The position numbers and the translations under genes are program-made. Below are positions 1 to 8,190 of a DNA stretch of 64,000 nucleotides, in pieces. The DNA comes from Bacteroidales bacterium (lineage in GTDB: Bacteria > Bacteroidota > Bacteroidia > Bacteroidales > UBA932): contig JAEEVC010000005.1 of assembly GCA_016287075.1 (NCBI GenBank), positions 1-64,000 on the forward strand, given 5' to 3'. Every line of letters begins with the position of its first letter. Position 1 is the stretch's first letter. Below the pieces are notes generated by a model, which did not search any database, was not told the origin of the DNA, and worked only from the letters and a program-made list of their open reading frames with translations.

Positions 1-12
1 CCCCACCGGCCC

Positions 13-148
13 TCCGGCCCGGAAATGGCCTGATATGGGCCGGAAGCATGGGCCCCACCGACACTCCGGCCCGGAAATGGCCTGAAATGGGCCGGAAGCA
101 TGGGCCCCGCCGACACTCCAGCCCGGAAACGACATGATACGGGCCGGA
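13..148. repeat. REP-like palindrome array upstream of the RAYT gene (3 units)
   Basis: Three units start at 13, 65 and 117, a period of exactly 52 bp. Each has arms TCCGGCCC and GGGCCGGA, an 8-bp inverted repeat, separated by 16 nt: right arms lie at 37-44, 89-96 and 141-148. The third unit has TCCAGCCC as its left arm. Units 1 and 2 also share a 20-nt linker (AGCATGGGCCCC followed by the end ACAC). Bases 1-12 resemble the end of a linker, so the array probably continues left of the window. RAYT genes are known to be flanked by such REP palindromes; the assignment to REPs is inferred from this pairing. Confidence 0.85.
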
Positions 149-237
149 AAATGTAATAAAACATAAAATAACATATGGAAACGTAAAAAGCTGCATATCA
201 GGGGCCCTTTATTCATGTATTTATCTCGGGAAGTACC

Positions 238-245
238 TATTTTTG
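238..245 (+). promoter_or_regulatory. Bacteroidetes -7 promoter box for the RAYT gene
   Basis: TATTTTTG matches the TAnnTTTG consensus and lies 21 nt before the ATG at 267. No TTTG -33 element is seen at the expected distance, so the promoter may be weak. Confidence 0.5.
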
Positions 246-266
246 TAAAGACCAAAATTAAGAGTA

Positions 267-1223
267 ATGGGAAGATTGTATACGAGGGATGAAGAAAGAA
301 TATGGTGGGATCAAGTCCGGAGTCATCCCGGGGCATCGTTCTGGCATTTGTATACGAAGCCGCCGGAAAACGGCCTCATCATTCCTGACGAAGAATCCCT
401 GAATGTCGCCGTCAGCTACATGGCCATTGCAGCGAAAGAAACCAACGTGACCATCCTGGCCTATGCCATTATGAGCAATCATTTTCATTGGCTGATCCGG
501 TCAGCGGAACGGTCTGCATTTATCTTCTTCAGACGGTTTCAACATCTCTTGGACGTATACCTTTCGCGACATGGGAAAGGGAAAACGATTCGCATGCTGT
601 CAGTTGACAAGAAAGAGATTACGTCCCTCAAACAATTCCGGGATGAACTGGCCTATATCCTCCGGAACCCATACGCCGTCAGGAGCGATGTAAACATTAT
701 GAGTAACTCATGGACCAGTTCCTTTCTATACTTCAATCCCATCGTTTCCTTGATCCCGAGCACTCCAGGCGACCAACTGTCGAAGAGGGAGAAACGCAGT
801 TTATTAAAATCATCATCGCTGACGATACCATCAGGAGCCAGTGCTTTCAATGGGAAAATACACCCGGCCAGTTTTGTGGATTTCAAAACCGTGGAACTGC
901 TGTTTACCAATGCCCGGAAATATACGCAATGGCTGCTGAAGAACGTAGAAAGCCAAGTGGAAGTTTCCCTGCGATACGGGGAAGATGTCAATATCCCCGA
1001 TGAAGAACTGTCTCCCATTGTCTGGAAATACTGCAAGGACCACTTCGAAAATGCAGATATCCGTAGCCTCCAGGCACAACAAATGACGGATTTGTTGCGG
1101 GAATTCAAATACAATTACCATACTTCTAACGCCCAACTCGCCAGACTCACGGATATCCCGCTCAAAACCATTGATTCTTTTTTCCCCCTGCCTGACCAAA
1201 GCAATGTTCCAACCCGTAAATAG
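267..1223 (+). CDS. REP-associated tyrosine transposase (RAYT, Y1 HUH family)
   Basis: This 318-residue protein belongs to the Y1 HUH nuclease superfamily (transposase IS200-like fold). It carries the metal-binding His-hydrophobe-His signature in MSNHFHWLI (H72, H74) and a downstream YILRNP motif whose Tyr130 is the expected nucleophile. The C-terminal part (about 270-308) looks like a helix-turn-helix, as is common in RAYTs and absent from minimal IS200 TnpA. Known RAYTs bind and cut single-stranded REP hairpins and are usually single-copy, vertically kept genes. Here the gene is framed by three REP-like palindromes on each side. There is no TnpB and no IS end structure besides these repeats. 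The frame is intact with both motifs present, so it looks functional. Start chosen at the ATG behind the TATTTTTG box. Confidence 0.85.
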   Translation: MGRLYTRDEERIWWDQVRSHPGASFWHLYTKPPENGLIIPDEESLNVAVSYMAIAAKETNVTILAYAIMSNHFHWLIRSAERSAFIFFRRFQHLLDVYLSRHGKGKTIRMLSVDKKEITSLKQFRDELAYILRNPYAVRSDVNIMSNSWTSSFLYFNPIVSLIPSTPGDQLSKREKRSLLKSSSLTIPSGASAFNGKIHPASFVDFKTVELLFTNARKYTQWLLKNVESQVEVSLRYGEDVNIPDEELSPIVWKYCKDHFENADIRSLQAQQMTDLLREFKYNYHTSNAQLARLTDIPLKTIDSFFPLPDQSNVPTRK

Positions 1224-1259
1224 CCCATAGTGGGCAGGTGCTGATAACCAAATGATAGC

Positions 1260-1395
1260 TCCAGCCCCAGATTAGCTTTTAACGGGCCGGAAGCATAGAT
1301 CCCGCCGACACTCCGGCCCGGAAATGGCCTGAAATGGGCCGGAGCCATGGATAGTACCGACACTCCGGCCCGGAAACGGCCTGAAATGGGCCGGG
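1260..1395. repeat. REP-like palindrome array downstream of the RAYT gene (3 units)
   Basis: Three units start at 1260, 1312 and 1364, again with a 52-bp period. Right arms are at 1284-1291, 1336-1343 and 1388-1395, all 24 nt from the left-arm start. The first unit has left arm TCCAGCCC, as in the unit next to the gene on the other side, and the last has right arm GGGCCGGG. The last unit directly abuts the hydG stop codon (1396-1398), so it may also form the 3' end of hydG mRNA or stabilise it, as REPs do elsewhere. Confidence 0.85.
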
Positions 1396-2811
1396 CTAGA
1401 AGCGGAAGTCGCGGGCGCCGGAGGCGATAGCCGCGAGGCGCTCGACGGTGATGTCGCGGACACGGCCTTCGGGGATGTCCGTGAGGCTGGCGGCGATGAC
1501 GCGTTCGCCAAGGGCGCGGGTTTCCGGGGAGGCGTAGTCCATCAGGTATTCCTTGAGGGTCATCAGGGCGTTGGGCGTGCAGCAGAGGCTGATCTTGCCG
1601 CTTTTGCAAAGCGACATGAAGCGGTCGCCCGTGCGGCCTTCGCGGTAGCAGGCCGTGCAGAAACTCGGGATGTGGTTGCGTTCCAGCAGCCAGCGGACGA
1701 CGTCGTCCAGCGGGCGGGTGTCGGAGACGTCGAACTGCGCCGTCTCGTCGTGCCGCTGCGGGGTCGTATAGCCGCCGACGCTGGTGCGGGAACCGCCGCT
1801 GATCTGAGAAATGCCGCAGTCAAGCAGTTCGCCGCGCATCCGCGGGGATTCACGCGTCGAGACGATCATGCCCGTGTAGGGCACGGCGATCCGCAGGACG
1901 GCGACCAGTTTCCGGAAGATGGCATCCGGCAGCGCGTCCGGGAAATCCTCCGGCGAGATGCCGTCGGCCGGGCAGATGCGGGGGACGCTGATGGTGTGCG
2001 GTCCCACGCCGAAACGGGCTTCCAGGTGCTCGGCGTGCATCAGCAGCGCCGCCAGTTCATAGCGGTAGCCGCCGAGGCCGAAGAGTACGCCCACGCCGAC
2101 ATCGTCACAACCGCCCTCCTGGGCGCGGTCCATTGCCTCCGTATGCCAAGCATAGTCGCTCTTCGGCCCGGTAGGATGCAGTTTCCGGTATTTTTCCCGG
2201 TCATAGGTCTCCTGGAACAGGATATAGGTCCCGATGCCCGCCTCCTTGAGACGGCGGTAGGAGTCCACGTCCGTCGCGGCGATGTTCACGTTCACCCGGC
2301 GGATGGAATTGCCGCCTTCGCGGACGGAATAGATCGTGCGGATGGAGTCGAGGATGTATTCGAGCGGATTGCGGACCGGGTCCTCCCCCGCTTCGACGGC
2401 GAGGCGCTTGTGCCCGGTCCGGATGAGGGCGCGGACTTCTTCTTCGATCTCAGGCTGGGTCAGTTTCTTCCGGGGGATGGTCCGGTTGATGGCATGATAC
2501 GGACAATAGACGCAGCCGTTGACGCAATAATTCGACAGGTAGAGCGGAGCGAAAAGGACGATGCGGTTGCCATAGAAGCGGTGTTTGATCTCGCCGGCAA
2601 GCGCATAGATCCGCGCTTCCAGCTCCGGATCGGCACAGTCCATCAGGATCGCGGCCTCCCGGTGGGACAGGCCCTTGCAGCGGGCAGCTTTTTCCAGGAT
2701 TTCCGCCACCCGGGAGCGATCCCCGCTTTCACGGGCCGCTTCCTCCAGCGTTTCAAGCACTTCCGCATGGTCGATGAATTCTTCCGCATGCGGGGACAGG
2801 GGGTTGTACAT
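1396..2811 (-). CDS. hydG: [FeFe]-hydrogenase maturase HydG (radical SAM tyrosine lyase)
   Basis: HydG cleaves tyrosine to supply CO and cyanide ligands for the H-cluster of [FeFe]-hydrogenase, acting in the cytosol. The 471-residue protein has the radical-SAM cluster motif CX3CX2C at C96, C100 and C103, and the diagnostic C-terminal second-cluster motif CX2CX22C at C385, C388 and C411. The latter separates HydG from its relative ThiH. Length is typical. It follows hydE with a gap of only 2 nt, so the two are probably co-transcribed. No hydF and no hydrogenase structural gene lies in the window. The stop codon touches the palindrome array. Confidence 0.93.
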   Translation of the reverse strand: MYNPLSPHAEEFIDHAEVLETLEEAARESGDRSRVAEILEKAARCKGLSHREAAILMDCADPELEARIYALAGEIKHRFYGNRIVLFAPLYLSNYCVNGCVYCPYHAINRTIPRKKLTQPEIEEEVRALIRTGHKRLAVEAGEDPVRNPLEYILDSIRTIYSVREGGNSIRRVNVNIAATDVDSYRRLKEAGIGTYILFQETYDREKYRKLHPTGPKSDYAWHTEAMDRAQEGGCDDVGVGVLFGLGGYRYELAALLMHAEHLEARFGVGPHTISVPRICPADGISPEDFPDALPDAIFRKLVAVLRIAVPYTGMIVSTRESPRMRGELLDCGISQISGGSRTSVGGYTTPQRHDETAQFDVSDTRPLDDVVRWLLERNHIPSFCTACYREGRTGDRFMSLCKSGKISLCCTPNALMTLKEYLMDYASPETRALGERVIAASLTDIPEGRVRDITVERLAAIASGARDFRF

Positions 2812-2813
2812 AT

Positions 2814-3842
2814 TCAGTTTCCATTATAATCGCCACGGCCGGCACCGATGCGGTAACCGGCTGCGGCCAGTTTCTCTATCAACACGGACAGGGCGATGCC
2901 GGAAGCGGTCTTCCCCTCATAGAGGGCATACTCGCCGCGGTATTCAGCAGGCGTGAAATCAGGCATGATGACATTGGCTCCCGCAGCCAGTCCGGCGCGC
3001 CAGCCGTCGGGAAGGAGCGTGGACAGGGCGGTCGTCGAAGGGATCAGCGCATCCGGAAGCAACAGCCGCACAAGGGAATACAGACGGAGCGTCCGGTCGG
3101 CAGACCCCGGCGGGAAGGTCCCGAGAGGGGTATCCTGCTGCGGGATGAAGGGCCCGATTCCGACCATCTCCGGGCGGAAGGACGCGAGCAGCCGGAGGTC
3201 CGCCAGCAGGTCGTCCTCCGTCTGGAACGGACTGCCGACCATCATCCCCATACCGACCTGGTAGCCCAGCGAACGGAGCGCCCGCAGGCAGGCAAGACGG
3301 CCTTCCAGCGTCATCCCGGCAGGATGCAGGCGCGCATAATGGGCCGGATCCGCCGTCTCGTGGCGGAGGAGGAAACGGTCCGCCCCGCTGCGGCGCAGGA
3401 GGGCATAGGTCTCCGGAGGAAGTTCCCCGAGCGAAAGGGTAATGGCCGCATCCGGCCAGGCGGCACGGATCCCGGCGACAACCGGGGCGAGCCCTTCGGC
3501 TGCGGCCGGGTTTTCCCCGCCCTGGAGCACGAAGGTCCTGAGCCCGGCGTCCCATGCCCTTTCACAGCAGGACAGGATCTCGTCCGGACGCATGGTATAC
3601 CGGCGGACGGACCGGTTGCTCCGGCGGATGCCGCAGTAAAGGCAGTCGTTGCGGCAGACGTTGCTCCATTCGATGAGCGCCCGGAGCCAAACCACCCGCC
3701 CGAAACGACTATTCGTCTCTTCGCGGGCAGCGGCATGCAGGGCGCGGACCGTGTCTCGATCGTCCGTGCAGAGCAAATAACGGAGCCCGGCATCATCCAG
3801 GCTCCGACGCGTTCGCAAGACGTCTATGCAGGCTCCATTCAT
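2814..3842 (-). CDS. hydE: [FeFe]-hydrogenase maturase HydE (radical SAM)
   Basis: HydE is the second radical-SAM enzyme of H-cluster assembly and processes the HydG-derived iron synthon. The 342-residue protein carries CX3CX2C at C63, C67 and C70 (motif NVCRNDCLYCG) in a BioB-like TIM barrel, and the family's usual length. It is first in a two-gene unit with hydG. A possible -7 box on the minus strand (CAAAATTA at 3848-3855, read as TAATTTTG) sits so close to the ATG that the transcript would be almost leaderless, so either the box or the start may be wrong. Confidence 0.9.
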   Translation of the reverse strand: MNGACIDVLRTRRSLDDAGLRYLLCTDDRDTVRALHAAAREETNSRFGRVVWLRALIEWSNVCRNDCLYCGIRRSNRSVRRYTMRPDEILSCCERAWDAGLRTFVLQGGENPAAAEGLAPVVAGIRAAWPDAAITLSLGELPPETYALLRRSGADRFLLRHETADPAHYARLHPAGMTLEGRLACLRALRSLGYQVGMGMMVGSPFQTEDDLLADLRLLASFRPEMVGIGPFIPQQDTPLGTFPPGSADRTLRLYSLVRLLLPDALIPSTTALSTLLPDGWRAGLAAGANVIMPDFTPAEYRGEYALYEGKTASGIALSVLIEKLAAAGYRIGAGRGDYNGN

Positions 3843-3876
3843 CCATACAAAATTACGGATTGTCAGGGATTTTTCC

Positions 3877-3884
3877 TACTTTTG
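3877..3884 (+). promoter_or_regulatory. -7 promoter box for the acyltransferase-like gene
   Basis: TACTTTTG fits TAnnTTTG and lies 20 nt before the ATG at 3905. It supports that ATG over alternative upstream in-frame starts, which would lie upstream of the transcript. Confidence 0.6.
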
Positions 3885-3904
3885 TGGAAACAGATTCGCC
3901 TCCT

Positions 3905-5011
3905 ATGGAAAAAAGACTGGAATCGCTCGACGCGCTGCGGGGCTTCGACATGCTCTTCATCATGGGGCTCGCCACCCTTATCTCTCACATCTGCTGTCTG
4001 TTCCCGGGCGGAGACCAGTTCTGGCTCGCCCGCCAGATGGGGCATGTTCCCTGGCACGGCTGGACCCACCATGACACCATCTTCCCGCTCTTCCTGTTCA
4101 TCGCCGGCATGACATTCCCCTTCTCCCTCGCGAAAAAGCGGGACAAAGGGATTGCGAACGGCAGGATCTGGTGGGACGTGGTCCGCCGCGGCCTCGTACT
4201 GGTGTTCCTCGGACTGGTGTACGGGGGCTTTTTCCGGCTGGACTTTCCGAACCTCCGCTGGCCGAGCGTCCTCGGGCGCATCGGTCTCGCCTGGATGTTC
4301 GCAGCCATGATCTGGCTTTCCGTCAAGAAGTTGCCCTGGCGCATCGTCATCGCCGCGGTGCTGCTGCTCGGCTATTGGGTGCTGCACATGTTCGTGGCGC
4401 CGGATGCGCCGGAAGGGGCCGATCCCTTCTCGAAGGAAGGCGCCATGTCCATCTGGATCGACCGGATGCTGATGCCGGACCATCTCTACCGCAAGGGCAT
4501 CTATGATCCGGAAGGCCTCGCCGGGACCATCCCCGCCATCGTCACGGCGATGCTCGGCATGTTCACGGGCGACTTCGTCCGCCTGCCCGAAGAGAAGGTT
4601 TCCGGCGGGAAGAAGACCCTCTTCATCCTCGCCGCGGCGGCGGTCTTCCTGGGTCTCGGGCTGCTCTGGAACAAGGTTTTCCCCATCAACAAAGCGCTGT
4701 GGACCAGCAGTTTCGTCCTGGTCGTCGCCGCTTATTCCCTCGCGATGTTCGCCCTCTTCTACTGGATCATCGACGTGAAGGGCTGGAACAAGTGGACGAC
4801 CTTCTTCAAGGTGGTCGGCATGAACTCGATCACCATCTACCTCGGCCAGCGGATCGTCAATTTCGGCGGCATCCGGGACTTCTTCTTCAAGGGGGTCGCG
4901 GGCCTCTGCCCCGAGATGTGGGGAAAGGTCATCCTCGACATCGGGTACATCGCCGTCTGCTGGCTGTTCCTGTATTTCCTCTACAAGAAAAAGGTGTTCC
5001 TCAAGGTCTAG
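3905..5011 (+). CDS. Heparan-alpha-glucosaminide N-acetyltransferase-like membrane protein (DUF5009)
   Basis: A 368-residue multi-pass membrane protein beginning with RLESLDALRGFDM, the characteristic opening of the HGSNAT/NagX-type acyltransferase family in Bacteroidetes. About ten hydrophobic segments follow, with a hydrophilic loop near the middle (around residues 165-200). Family members are thought to move acyl groups across the inner membrane to sugars, but the substrate here cannot be told. The start is the first ATG after the TACTTTTG box. It is divergent from hydE, and its TAG stop overlaps the stop of the convergent Rpe-like gene. Confidence 0.8.
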   Translation: MEKRLESLDALRGFDMLFIMGLATLISHICCLFPGGDQFWLARQMGHVPWHGWTHHDTIFPLFLFIAGMTFPFSLAKKRDKGIANGRIWWDVVRRGLVLVFLGLVYGGFFRLDFPNLRWPSVLGRIGLAWMFAAMIWLSVKKLPWRIVIAAVLLLGYWVLHMFVAPDAPEGADPFSKEGAMSIWIDRMLMPDHLYRKGIYDPEGLAGTIPAIVTAMLGMFTGDFVRLPEEKVSGGKKTLFILAAAAVFLGLGLLWNKVFPINKALWTSSFVLVVAAYSLAMFALFYWIIDVKGWNKWTTFFKVVGMNSITIYLGQRIVNFGGIRDFFFKGVAGLCPEMWGKVILDIGYIAVCWLFLYFLYKKKVFLKV

Positions 5012-5676
5012 CCGCCGATGAAGGAACGGAAGGCGGGGATGGTCTCATGCAGGTCCATCCCTTTCCGGTAGATGCCGGCGGTGCCGCCGACGAAGATGCT
5101 GGCGCCGAGGCCGGCCATGTACTGCGCCCGCTCGCAGCTGACGCTGCCGTCCACGGAAATCTCGATGCCGGGATAGCCGGCCGCATCGAGGAAACGGCGG
5201 CAGACACCGACCTTCTCCATGATTCCCTCCACCATCTTCGCTCCGGCGAAACCGGGATAAACGAGCATGAGGGTAACGGTGTCGAGATAAGCCAGATGGG
5301 GCTGGAGGGCCTCGACGGGCGTATCGGGACTGACGGCGAGGCCGAAGCGGGCGCCGGCGTCATGGACCGCCGAAGCGAGGGCGGCGTGGTCGGTTTCCAC
5401 CTCCACATGGGCGGTGAAAATGTCCTGCGGACGGAGCTGCAGTTTCCCGAGCATCAGCCACGGGTCGGTCACCATGAAATGGCAGTCCAGCGGCAGGTCC
5501 GTGAAGGCCTGCATCTTCTTGATGAAGTCCGGGCCGAAGGTCAGGTTCGGCACGAAATGGGCGTCCATCACATCGACATGGAGCATGTCCACGCCACATT
5601 CTTCCAGGATGCGGATATCCTTCCCGAGGGCGAGAAGGTCCGCGCACATCACGGATACGGAGATCTTGTTTTTCAT
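5008..5676 (-). CDS. rpe: Ribulose-phosphate 3-epimerase family protein
   Basis: A 222-residue TIM-barrel epimerase, the family's usual size. Metal and active-site residues are visible: H33 and D35 in LHVDVMDAHFVPN, H66 in DCHFMV, and the later Asp in EISVDGS. The family interconverts ribulose-5-phosphate and xylulose-5-phosphate, or allulose-6-phosphate and fructose-6-phosphate. The phosphate-loop motif is YPGFAGAKM where many Rpe proteins have PGFGGQ, so an alternative ketose-phosphate substrate is possible. The ATG overlaps the TGA of the upstream pseudouridine synthase gene (ATGA), which suggests translational coupling. Confidence 0.85.
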   Translation of the reverse strand: MKNKISVSVMCADLLALGKDIRILEECGVDMLHVDVMDAHFVPNLTFGPDFIKKMQAFTDLPLDCHFMVTDPWLMLGKLQLRPQDIFTAHVEVETDHAALASAVHDAGARFGLAVSPDTPVEALQPHLAYLDTVTLMLVYPGFAGAKMVEGIMEKVGVCRRFLDAAGYPGIEISVDGSVSCERAQYMAGLGASIFVGGTAGIYRKGMDLHETIPAFRSFIGG

Positions 5677-6404
5677 GGAGTTACGATGCTTTCAACCCCC
5701 TTCCACGCAGCCGGGACCGGGGCGGTGACGACGAGTTCCGTCTTCTTCACCGGATGGATGAGACGGATTTCCCGGGCATGGAGACAGATGCTCCCGTCCG
5801 GATTGGAGCGCGGGGCGCCGTACTTGAGGTCGCCCTTGATGACGCAGCCCATGTGGGCCAGCTGGCAGCGGATCTGGTGGTGCCGCCCCGTAAGCAATTC
5901 GACCGCAAGGAGATGATAGCGCTCCGTATCCCCGAGCCGGCGGTAGATGAGTTTCGCCAGTTTGGCCTCCTTCGGCATGCTGCCGTCCGGACGGGGCCGG
6001 GCGACAAAAGACTTGTTCTGCTTTTCGTTCCGGACCAGCCAGTCCTCCAGCCGGCCTTCCGCGGCCGGCGGCGCACCGCAGCAGAGGGCCCAGTACGTCT
6101 TGTGGACGTCGCCCGTCCGGAAAAGGTCCGACAGGCGTTCCAGCGCCTTCGACGTCTTCGCGAAAAGCGTCACCCCGCTGACCGGCCGGTCGAGCCGGTG
6201 CGGCACGCCCATGAAGACCTGGCCGGGCTTGCCGTCCCGCTGCGCGATGAAGGCCTTGAGGGTCTCCGACAGGGGCTCGTCCCCCGTCTTGTCCCCCTGG
6301 ACAATCTCACCTGCCCGCTTCGAGAAAGCGAGCAGGTGATTGTCCTCATAGAGGATGCGCGACCCGAGGTCGGCGAATTCAGCGTCGGTGAGATGACGGT
6401 ACAT
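5673..6404 (-). CDS. RluA-family pseudouridine synthase
   Basis: A 243-residue cytosolic RNA pseudouridine synthase. The catalytic Asp sits in PHRLDRPVSG, the RluA-family signature. Further conserved elements include KTYWALC and LTGRHHQIRCQLAHMG. No S4 domain is evident at the N-terminus. The target (tRNA or 23S rRNA) cannot be decided. Its ATG overlaps the phosphoesterase TGA by one base, and it overlaps the epimerase gene downstream, so it may sit at the end of the SusC/SusD transcript. Confidence 0.87.
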   Translation of the reverse strand: MYRHLTDAEFADLGSRILYEDNHLLAFSKRAGEIVQGDKTGDEPLSETLKAFIAQRDGKPGQVFMGVPHRLDRPVSGVTLFAKTSKALERLSDLFRTGDVHKTYWALCCGAPPAAEGRLEDWLVRNEKQNKSFVARPRPDGSMPKEAKLAKLIYRRLGDTERYHLLAVELLTGRHHQIRCQLAHMGCVIKGDLKYGAPRSNPDGSICLHAREIRLIHPVKKTELVVTAPVPAAWKGVESIVTP

Positions 6405-8170
6405 CAGAAGGTGGAGTAGTCCGTGGTCAGCTTGCTGGCCGTGTAGGTATTGACCTGCCCGGAAGCGGGAACCGTGTGATAGGCACGTACTTCCCAGTTC
6501 TTTTCAGAAGAAGGGATCCCGGAGGCGGGCTTGTAGTACCAATAATGGGAAGCCGTCTTGCTGGTCCAGGTATCCGTGGTCTTGTTCTTCTCATTGAACC
6601 AGAAAGCGACGAGCGGGACATTGCAGATGCCGCTTTCAGCCGCACGGACGAAGTCCCCGGCCTTGGCGCCGTTCTGCCAGAATTCGACCTTCCAGTTGGC
6701 CTTGTCGTCGTTAAAGACTTCCACCACGAAGGCATTGGCCGCCGCCGCGAATCCCGGAGCCGGAAGGCTGTTGACCGTGTTGGACGTGTTCGACCACTTG
6801 AGCCGGTACCCCTTCGAGCCCGAGAATTCCTGGTTGCCGTCATAGACGCGCAGCTGGAAACTGTTCTCGAAGTTGGTGTTCATCCCCTGCCAGTTCCGGA
6901 TGGTCGGGCCGTTGAAATGGTAAGCCGTGAACCCGTTGGGACCGCCGGTCACATTGGAATTGCTGGCCCACCAGGCACCGCAGGCGGCGCCGTGGATATG
7001 CTCATAGACCGGCTGGCCGTTCTTCGTCGTATACGCCGTATGGATGTAGTTCTGGTTGTAGTGGGTATGGCCGATCATGATATGGGCCTCGTTGAACTGC
7101 TTCATCAGGGTCAGCACGTCGGCATAGTGCTTGTCCTTGTTCATGTTCGAACCGGTCTTGCTGCCACCGCCCCGGAACGGGATATGACAGCAGAGGAGCA
7201 CCACCTTCGACGCGGGATTCTCGACATTGGCGATATCCTGCTGCAACCATGCGTACTGCTGGTCGGAGAAGCCGGAATAGTAGGAACAGGTCACCTTGTT
7301 GGAATTGCTCGTGGACGAGGATCCATAGACCCAGACATTGTCCATCACGATGATATGGGCATCGCCGCGGTCAAAGGAATAGTCCTGGGGGCCGAAATAA
7401 CTGACATAGGTGCCCTGGGCCTTGTACTGCATCGTGGGCTGGTCGTCGGAGCTGACCACCTTGGTCGCATCGTGGTCATGGTTCCCCATACACTGGAAGA
7501 AAGGGATGGTCCAGCTGCCGGCCTTGACATTCTTCATCGACGAGTACATCGGATAGTAGGTATCGTTGCTGTCGAAGGTCACGTCGCCAAGGGTCACCGC
7601 ATAGACATGGCCGGCATCGGCCGCGTCCTGCTTGATCTTCTTGATGGTTTCCGTGGTGTAGCGGGCCACCTCCGCCGTGTTGCGGCACTGCGGGTCGCCG
7701 ATGGCGAAGAGGGTGAACTCCGTCTCCGCCGCATCCAGCGGCTCCAGGAAGAAGTCCACGCGGTATTTCTTGCCGCGCTCGATGTTCTTCTTGGTGAAGA
7801 AGTTGGGATGGCCGTCGGAGGACTGGCCGATCTTGAAGGCGGCCGGAGTCGTGATGTAGATCTTCCTGGCCAGGTCGTTGGTCTTCATCTGATAGACGCC
7901 GTTGGCGTCCGTCCTGGCCCAGCCGTAACCGTCCGTCACATTGACGCCGGCAATCCCCTGCCCGGTCTTGACGTTCTTCACAAGGCCGGCGACCGTCATG
8001 TCCGAACCGATGGAGGTCCCGTTGATCTGGGAATCGGTCAGGGTCGCCATGACGGGATCCGTCGTGGATTCAGTCGGGGTCACCGGGGTCGGATCGACGG
8101 CGGGATTCTTCTCGCAGGCAGCGGCCACAAGGGCCGCTGCCACGAACAAAATGAGATAGAATTTCTTCAT
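6404..8170 (-). CDS. Secreted calcineurin-like phosphoesterase lipoprotein
   Basis: A 588-residue lipoprotein with a signal peptide ending AALVAAAC. A small Ig-like or carboxypeptidase-regulatory segment (about 60-145) precedes a metallophosphoesterase domain with AIGDPQ, LGDVTFD, MGNHDHD, CCHIPF and MIGHTHYN, the ordered dimetal-binding blocks of the calcineurin family. The C-terminal 200 residues match the accessory region usual in Bacteroidetes members. It follows SusD by about 20 nt and lies in the same operon. This suggests periplasmic or surface removal of phosphate from an imported ligand, though the substrate is unknown. The ATG at 8170 is preferred to a TTG two codons upstream. Confidence 0.85.
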   Translation of the reverse strand: MKKFYLILFVAAALVAAACEKNPAVDPTPVTPTESTTDPVMATLTDSQINGTSIGSDMTVAGLVKNVKTGQGIAGVNVTDGYGWARTDANGVYQMKTNDLARKIYITTPAAFKIGQSSDGHPNFFTKKNIERGKKYRVDFFLEPLDAAETEFTLFAIGDPQCRNTAEVARYTTETIKKIKQDAADAGHVYAVTLGDVTFDSNDTYYPMYSSMKNVKAGSWTIPFFQCMGNHDHDATKVVSSDDQPTMQYKAQGTYVSYFGPQDYSFDRGDAHIIVMDNVWVYGSSSTSNSNKVTCSYYSGFSDQQYAWLQQDIANVENPASKVVLLCCHIPFRGGGSKTGSNMNKDKHYADVLTLMKQFNEAHIMIGHTHYNQNYIHTAYTTKNGQPVYEHIHGAACGAWWASNSNVTGGPNGFTAYHFNGPTIRNWQGMNTNFENSFQLRVYDGNQEFSGSKGYRLKWSNTSNTVNSLPAPGFAAAANAFVVEVFNDDKANWKVEFWQNGAKAGDFVRAAESGICNVPLVAFWFNEKNKTTDTWTSKTASHYWYYKPASGIPSSEKNWEVRAYHTVPASGQVNTYTASKLTTDYSTF

Positions 8171-8190
8171 TATCAATTAATTACACCATT

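Noticed and set aside
1..148. CRISPR array
   Set aside because: The regular 52-bp spacing could suggest one, but each unit is a palindrome with a 16-nt loop and the linkers are nearly identical, so there are no unique spacers and no cas genes.
267..1223. Active IS200/IS605 insertion sequence
   Set aside because: There is no TnpB and the palindromes on both sides form tandem arrays rather than single left and right ends; the C-terminal HTH and context fit a RAYT.
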